This document shows positions 7,238-11,254 of a stretch of 11,254 bases of DNA, in pieces. Below the pieces are notes generated by a model, which made no database searches, was not told where the DNA came from, and worked only from the letters and a program-made list of their open reading frames with translations. The translations under genes were made by a program, and so were the position numbers. The DNA comes from Desulfobacteraceae bacterium (GTDB lineage: Bacteria; Desulfobacterota; DSM-4660; Desulfatiglandales; Desulfatiglandaceae), in assembly GCA_030611815.1 (NCBI GenBank), contig JAUWPC010000084.1, positions 1-11,254 of the forward strand. Direction: 5' to 3'. The stretch's first letter is position 1; every line of letters starts with the position of its first letter.

Positions 7238-7885
7238 ATGGGAAAGACGCAACTATCAAAGGACCCATACAATATGGTTGTTACGGGAGTAGGCGGTCAG
7301 GGAAACGTCATGGCGTCCAGGGTCTTGTCGAATATGCTAATTCGCAATGGTTATTACGTTACCGTAGGAGAGACCTTTGGGGCGTCTCAAAGGGGTGGAT
7401 CAGTGATGAGTCATATCAGGGTTTCGGCTCAATCCGTTTGGAGCCCTCAGATTCCCAAAGGGCGGGCGGATCTCATCGTATCACTTGAGCCTGTTGAAGC
7501 GATCAGGGTACTCGAGATTTATGGCAACCAAAAAGTTAAAACCCTGACCAATACCCGCCCCATATATCCTGTAGGTGTTATTTCCGGGGAATTAGATTAT
7601 CCTTCCATAGAAGAAATTAAGGCATCGGTGAAGAATTTATCTCCGACTGCCTGGTTCATCGATGCGACAGATCAGGCCATAAAACTGGGTAATCCCGTTT
7701 TGGGGAACATCATTATGATAGGTGCCATGTCCGGGATGGGGGAACTCCCCTTGTACCGGGAAGACTTCAAAGAAGTTATCCTGGATAGTCTGCCCGAGGG
7801 CAACCTAAATGTTAACCTCAAAGCCTTTGACATAGGCGCATCGATGCTGAGAAAGCAAGATGGGGCCGTGTTTGATGTCTCGTAA
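7238..7885 (+). CDS. iorB: Indolepyruvate:ferredoxin oxidoreductase-type beta subunit (pyruvate/ketoisovalerate oxidoreductase gamma-domain)
   Basis: This is the small subunit that pairs with the IOR alpha chain and corresponds to the gamma domain of the 2-oxoacid:ferredoxin oxidoreductase superfamily. Its 215 residues are slightly above the usual length of about 190-200. Signature motifs are GVGGQGNVMASRVL (17-30), ETFGASQRGGSVMSHIR (45-61) and SLEPVEAIR (82-90). The start at 7238 is three bases after the alpha stop and uses the GGAGG at 7222-7226, which lies within the alpha coding end, so the pair is translationally linked. The gene ends with TAA. The arrangement alpha then beta is that of dedicated aryl or branched 2-oxoacid oxidoreductases and argues that the cluster converts a 2-oxoacid into an acyl-CoA. 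No separate ferredoxin gene is nearby; the alpha subunit carries its own clusters. Confidence 0.9.
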   Translation: MGKTQLSKDPYNMVVTGVGGQGNVMASRVLSNMLIRNGYYVTVGETFGASQRGGSVMSHIRVSAQSVWSPQIPKGRADLIVSLEPVEAIRVLEIYGNQKVKTLTNTRPIYPVGVISGELDYPSIEEIKASVKNLSPTAWFIDATDQAIKLGNPVLGNIIMIGAMSGMGELPLYREDFKEVILDSLPEGNLNVNLKAFDIGASMLRKQDGAVFDVS

Positions 7886-7923
7886 AAATGTTGTCCATAC
7901 GTGAGGCAAGGGATGAAGAGCCT

Positions 7924-8889
7924 ATGAAAACAATTTCGGTTCCTTCAAGACGATGGTATGAAAACAGAGAGCGGGCGTTGACATTTCCTGATCAATGGGA
8001 AGTGGACTACCTGACCTCTCCCGGATTTGATAAACCAGGGCTAACTCCCGTTGAGATTAGAGAAAAAATCGAGAACCCTCTTGACGGAGCCACCCTTGAG
8101 GAGATGGCGAGGGGGAAAAAGCAGGCGGTCATCGTGTTCGATGACATGACGCGCCCTACGCCCGTGAAAGCAGTTGCCCCGTATCTCCTTGACTCTCTCC
8201 ATAGAGCCGGGATGAACAAAGAGCAGATTCGATTTGTGTGGGCTCTGGGGGCGCATGGCGCCTATGACATGATCAATGCCCGAAAAAAATTAGGGGACGA
8301 GATCGTGGAAGATTACGCCGTTTACAACCACGATCCCTTTCAAAACACAGTAAGAGTGGGGAGGACCCCCACGGGCGTGGAACTCTGGTTTAACCGGGAG
8401 TTTATGGCCTGTGATCTAAAGATCGGAATCGGGTGCATCAGCGCCCATGTCCATGTAGGATTTGGAGGCGGGGCCAAGATTGTCTTCCCTGGGGTTGCTG
8501 GTATCGAGTCAATCAATCAGTTTCACAATCAATTATATAGGGATTCCAGCCGCACCGGACTGGGCAATTTTGACGATAACATCATGCGTGCTGAGTGTGA
8601 TGCTGCCGGGGATATGGTAGGCTTAAACTTCAAGGTCGACTCTCTGATCAATCATCGTGGAGAGATTGCCAATCTCTATGCCGGGCCCTTCAGGGTGACC
8701 CATGCTGCCGGGGGAGAAGAGGGAAAGGAACACTATGGAATCCCTTATGCTACCGGTTATGATATTGCAGTGTGCAACGCCTATGGGAAGGCCAATGAAT
8801 CGGCCATTGCTTTGCGTTTTGCTCCGGTTACCCTGAAACCCGGTGCTGTCAGTACGGCCGTCTTGATTTGCGATGCCCCTGAGGGATAG
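7924..8889 (+). CDS. LarA-family (nickel-pincer 2-hydroxyacid racemase type) protein, ended early by an in-frame TAG
   Basis: LarA enzymes use a nickel-pincer nucleotide cofactor to invert the C2 centre of 2-hydroxyacids; homologues act on lactate, malate, phenyllactate and others. From the ATG at 7924 the residues match the lactate racemase active site in kind and position: D73/D74 and R77 in DDMTRPTP, H111 in ALGAHGAYD, H175/H177 and K185 in HVHVGFGGGAKIVFPG, and H201. K185 would be the cofactor-linked lysine, and the 16-residue K-to-H spacing agrees with the known enzyme. An ATG at 7888 lies in the same frame but has no ribosome binding site; 7924 has a weak GAAGAG. The frame stops at TAG after 321 residues, against about 420 for the family, and family-like sequence resumes at once in the same frame. 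Beside a D-specific dehydrogenase, a racemase would let both isomers be used (inference). LarB, LarC and LarE would have to be elsewhere. Confidence 0.8.
   Translation: MKTISVPSRRWYENRERALTFPDQWEVDYLTSPGFDKPGLTPVEIREKIENPLDGATLEEMARGKKQAVIVFDDMTRPTPVKAVAPYLLDSLHRAGMNKEQIRFVWALGAHGAYDMINARKKLGDEIVEDYAVYNHDPFQNTVRVGRTPTGVELWFNREFMACDLKIGIGCISAHVHVGFGGGAKIVFPGVAGIESINQFHNQLYRDSSRTGLGNFDDNIMRAECDAAGDMVGLNFKVDSLINHRGEIANLYAGPFRVTHAAGGEEGKEHYGIPYATGYDIAVCNAYGKANESAIALRFAPVTLKPGAVSTAVLICDAPEG
8887..8889 (+). other. In-frame TAG codon inside the LarA-like reading frame
   Basis: The codons around it read GAG GGA TAG GTC CCT CAT TAC, that is E-G-stop-V-P-H-Y. The frame before and after is identical, no base is gained or lost, and both sides look LarA-like. 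A single C-to-T change from CAG (glutamine) would explain it, as would changes from several other codons. TAG also ends three other genes here (the DctM-type gene at 3084, IOR alpha at 7234, hydratase at 11244), so TAG is an ordinary stop in this genome; general reassignment is unlikely. Confidence 0.85.
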
Positions 8890-9180
8890 GTCCCTCATTA
8901 CGTCTTCCGCTCCTGGGGAACCGATTACGGCGGTCGTCACTATGGTCCGAAACCAAAGGGTAGGCTGGATCTATTAATGGTAAAAAGGTTGATTGTCCTG
9001 TCACCCTATCCGGACCGTACCTGCCTCGACCTGTCCTGCCATATCGATGATGCAATGATAGTCAAAACCTGGTCAGAAGTTCTATACATCTTGCAGAAAG
9101 ATTATCCAGGAGAGGCAAGGGTTGCTGTCATCCAAGACGGAACCATGCAATATATGAAGCCCCGGCAGATGCCACACTAA
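8890..9180 (+). pseudogene. C-terminal part of the LarA-like protein, downstream of the in-frame TAG
   Basis: These 96 sense codons continue the LarA-like frame without a shift to a TAA at 9178-9180. Added to the upstream part and the TAG they give 418 codons, the expected length of a complete family member. The text has family flavour: VPHYVFRSWGTDYGG just after the TAG, a RLIVLSPYPD strand in the middle, and a VAVIQDGTMQYM end like the last strand of LarA-type C-terminal domains. An ATG at 8977 opens the last 67 codons, but no good ribosome binding site precedes it, so independent translation seems unlikely. In known structures the active site lies between the N- and C-terminal domains, so losing this part would probably impair the enzyme. 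It may be a decayed gene end, a sequence error, or a read-through extension. The 80 bases that follow (9181-9260) show no terminator or other clear feature apart from the next ribosome binding site. Confidence 0.7.
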
Positions 9181-9260
9181 TCCTTAAACCGCCAAGACCA
9201 TGACCCCTTACCCTGATCCCTGGCACCCCCAACGGTTACCAAATATAGGAGCATGATTCT

Positions 9261-10451
9261 ATGGGAAGAGAATTAAACAATGTAGTAGTTATTGACGCTG
9301 TTAGAACGGCCTTTGGAAGGGCCGGAGAAAAGGGGATATTCTGGAAGACCAGGGCTGATGACCTGATCGTTCCCCTCTTGAAGGCATTGATCAAACGAAA
9401 TCCTAAAATAACGCCGGATATGATCGAAGATAATATCTGGGGAGTTACCAATCAGGTGAAAGAGCAAGGGGGGACCATCGGGCGGGTAGTGTCCATGCTG
9501 GCTGATTGGGGGTATGAGATCCCGGGCTGTTCCATAGACCGTATGTGCGCGGGGGGCCTTACTGCTGTTGGTTTCGGCACTTCCTATATCGCGTCGGGCA
9601 TGGCCGACTGCCTTATCGCCGGAGGGGTCGAGCATATGGGACACCTCATAATGGGATTTATGCGTGATCCGCACCCGAGGTCCGAAGAGGTAATGGGCGG
9701 CCCATCTGCTTTTAACATGGGGATGACCGCTGAAAACATCCATGAACGTTTTCCTGAATTCACCAAAGAGATGGCGGACAGATACGCTGCGAAGTGTCAG
9801 CTCAAGGCTGACGAAGCGATCAAAGCCGGGAAGATGAAAGATATGATTATCTCTTTAGAGGTGGAATTAGCAGACGGGACCCGTATGGTTGCGGACAAGG
9901 ACCAGCCGCCCAGGCCAAATACCACGATAGAGGCATTGAAAGACCTTAAAACGCCTTTCAGGGAAAACGGTAATGTAACTGCGGGCAATGCCTCCGGCTT
10001 AAACGATGGGGCCTGCGCTGTGATCCTCATGAGTGAAGAAAAAACTAAAGAATTAGGCATTAAACCTGTAATGCGCTGGATTGCTTCAGCCGTGGCGGCA
10101 GTAGACCCGACCGTTATGGGTATCGCACCGGTGCCGGCCACGCAGAAGGCCCTCAAGAAGGCTGGACTGACCATGGACGACATGGATATCGTGGAGTTGA
10201 ACGAGGCCTTCGCAGTGCAGGCCCTCTATTGCCTTGACCGTCTTGGTATGAAATGGGATGATCCGAGGGTAAACAGGTGGGGGGGCTCCATTGCCTATGG
10301 GCATCCCCTGGCCGCATCAGGCCCACGCCTCGTGGCGTTTTTAGCCGGGCTCTTCAAGGAACATCCGGATGCTAAATACGGCCTGTCAACCATGTGCGTC
10401 GGCCGGGGCCAGGGGTATTCCATGATTTGGGAAAACCTGTTGGGAAAATAA
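9261..10451 (+). CDS. Thiolase family protein (acetyl-CoA C-acyltransferase type)
   Basis: Thiolases cleave 3-oxoacyl-CoA with CoA to acetyl-CoA and a shortened acyl-CoA, or run the reverse condensation. The 396 residues match the degradative and biosynthetic thiolase length. The nucleophile is C96 in SIDRMCAGGLTAVG. NEAFA (314-318), H348 in GGSIAYGHPLAASG and the second catalytic cysteine C379 in STMCVGRGQG complete the active site, so the enzyme should be active rather than an SCP-x-like degenerate form. Two positions differ from the patterns I know best: HPLA where HPLG is usual, and CVGRGQG where CxGGGxG is usual. AGGAG at 9247-9251 precedes the ATG by nine bases. It follows the LarA-like frame by 80 bases, the largest gap in the operon, so a secondary promoter there cannot be excluded. 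Chain-length preference is not visible. Confidence 0.92.
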   Translation: MGRELNNVVVIDAVRTAFGRAGEKGIFWKTRADDLIVPLLKALIKRNPKITPDMIEDNIWGVTNQVKEQGGTIGRVVSMLADWGYEIPGCSIDRMCAGGLTAVGFGTSYIASGMADCLIAGGVEHMGHLIMGFMRDPHPRSEEVMGGPSAFNMGMTAENIHERFPEFTKEMADRYAAKCQLKADEAIKAGKMKDMIISLEVELADGTRMVADKDQPPRPNTTIEALKDLKTPFRENGNVTAGNASGLNDGACAVILMSEEKTKELGIKPVMRWIASAVAAVDPTVMGIAPVPATQKALKKAGLTMDDMDIVELNEAFAVQALYCLDRLGMKWDDPRVNRWGGSIAYGHPLAASGPRLVAFLAGLFKEHPDAKYGLSTMCVGRGQGYSMIWENLLGK

Positions 10452-10473
10452 CATGAGATGAAGGAATAGCGCC

Positions 10474-11244
10474 ATGACATTAAAAAACATCATTTTAGAG
10501 AAAAAGGGCCATATAAGCATCATCACCTTTGATCATCCTCCGGCCAATGCCTGGAACCTCGCCGCAGTTGAGGAATTTGAAAAGGCTGTTGATACGTTGG
10601 AAAATGATAACGATACAAGGGTGGTCATCCTGACCGGCGCTGGTGAGAAGTGCTTTTCAGCAGGATTTGATGTGAGCGATGCGGCCAATGCCTCTGTGAT
10701 CAGCCCCAAAGCCAGGGCCCTCTGGACACGGATTGATCGGTTCCCTAAACCGGTTATCGCTGCCATCAACGGCTATGCCCTGGGAGGGGGATTAGAGCTT
10801 GCCATGTCATGCCATTTCAGAATCATGGTCGATGCCCCAAAGGTGATGGTCGGCCTAACCGAGCTTAATCTCGGCATCATCCCCGGCTGGGGGGGCAGCC
10901 AGCGATTACCGCGCCTCGTGGGCCGGGCAAAGGCCCTGGATATGATTCTTTTCAGTAAAACAATTGATGCCCGGGAGGCCCTCAAGATCGGCCTGGTTAA
11001 CCGGGTGTCCGCTCCGGGAAAACTGATTAATGATGCCCTGGAATTTGCACAGAAGCTGGCGGAGAGGCCCCCCATCGCAGTGACTTGCGTGCTGAAGGCA
11101 ATGACCGCCGGCGAATATGAGGGCTTAGACAAAGGGATCGAGGTAGAGGCCGAGGGGAGCGCCCGGGTGCGTGAAACAAAAGATCGTATGGAAGGGTTCA
11201 ATGCCTTCCTTGAGAAGCGTAAGCCTCTGTTTACAGGGGAATAG
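10474..11244 (+). CDS. Enoyl-CoA hydratase/isomerase (crotonase family)
   Basis: Crotonases of this type add water to 2-enoyl-CoA to give 3-hydroxyacyl-CoA. The 256 residues are the normal length. Both catalytic glutamates of the hydratases are present: E108 in NGYALGGGLELA and E130 in GLTELNLGIIPG. The oxyanion-hole segments are CFSAGFDVSD (60-69) and the GGG at 104-106. The following GWGGSQRLPRLVG (138-150) and GLVNRV (173-178) are standard family landmarks. With both glutamates kept, true hydratase activity is more likely than a decarboxylase or other side branch, although crotonases are hard to assign by motif alone. AAGGA at 10461-10465 precedes the ATG by eight bases, and the gene is 22 bases after the thiolase, so the two are probably co-transcribed. 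It ends with TAG ten bases before the window edge; no terminator is seen, so the operon may continue. Confidence 0.92.
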   Translation: MTLKNIILEKKGHISIITFDHPPANAWNLAAVEEFEKAVDTLENDNDTRVVILTGAGEKCFSAGFDVSDAANASVISPKARALWTRIDRFPKPVIAAINGYALGGGLELAMSCHFRIMVDAPKVMVGLTELNLGIIPGWGGSQRLPRLVGRAKALDMILFSKTIDAREALKIGLVNRVSAPGKLINDALEFAQKLAERPPIAVTCVLKAMTAGEYEGLDKGIEVEAEGSARVRETKDRMEGFNAFLEKRKPLFTGE

Positions 11245-11254
11245 AATAATACCG

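Noticed and set aside
6742..7272. 176-codon minus-strand frame opposite the IOR alpha C-terminus
   Set aside because: It lies antisense to the diphosphate-binding and ferredoxin-like regions and across the alpha/beta junction. No protein family is suggested.
8887..8889. Genome-wide TAG reassignment or established pyrrolysine coding
   Set aside because: TAG ends three other well-defined genes in the window and no pyl genes or known Pyl-containing enzyme family are present. It is kept only as an untested option for the local anomaly.
9273..9743. 156-codon minus-strand frame opposite the thiolase
   Set aside because: It is antisense to the conserved thiolase N-terminus, including C96. No domain features are visible.
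10773..11201. 142-codon minus-strand frame opposite the enoyl-CoA hydratase
   Set aside because: It is a shadow frame opposite both catalytic glutamates of a clear crotonase.

Overview
The window looks like chromosomal DNA from a strictly anaerobic bacterium, most likely a sulfate-reducing or syntrophic member of the Desulfobacterota (former Deltaproteobacteria). This rests on gene content: a tripartite-type carboxylate transporter, an indolepyruvate:ferredoxin oxidoreductase (IOR) type enzyme, an FrhB-like iron-sulfur flavoprotein, a LarA-family protein and beta-oxidation enzymes. A short inverted-repeat element of a kind I associate with such genomes is also present. No rRNA or marker gene is present, so the taxonomy is an inference.

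Layout. Positions 834-1 (minus strand) hold the 5' part of a chemoreceptor-type sensor that runs off the left edge of the window. Positions 835-1237 are non-coding. They contain a heptanucleotide tandem repeat, a 175-bp miniature element with 14-bp perfect terminal inverted repeats, and a long hairpin just before the first plus-strand gene. From 1238 to 11244 all genes lie on the plus strand, mostly overlapping or separated by fewer than 40 bases, and probably form one operon. The order is: TRAP transporter small and large membrane subunits; a D-2-hydroxyacid dehydrogenase (CtBP-like); an FrhB-like Fe-S flavoprotein; IOR alpha and beta; a LarA-family (nickel-pincer racemase type) gene; a thiolase; and an enoyl-CoA hydratase.

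How the genes may work together (inference). The TRAP system imports a 2-hydroxycarboxylate. The LarA-like protein interconverts its C2 stereoisomers. The D-2-hydroxyacid dehydrogenase makes the 2-oxoacid. The IOR pair decarboxylates this oxidatively to an acyl-CoA while reducing ferredoxin, and the FrhB-like protein may pass those electrons on. Thiolase and hydratase would then process the acyl-CoA. The divergent sensor may steer the cell to the same type of substrate. No TRAP solute-binding protein, acyl-CoA dehydrogenase, 3-hydroxyacyl-CoA dehydrogenase or LarB/C/E cofactor gene is in the window.

The most striking detail is in the LarA-like gene. Its reading frame is cut by a TAG codon at 8887-8889 and then continues in the same frame for 96 more codons of LarA-like C-terminal sequence, to a TAA at 9178-9180. 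The joined product would have the normal family length (about 418 residues). This is a nonsense mutation, a sequence error, a split gene or a read-through codon, and the sequence alone cannot decide which.
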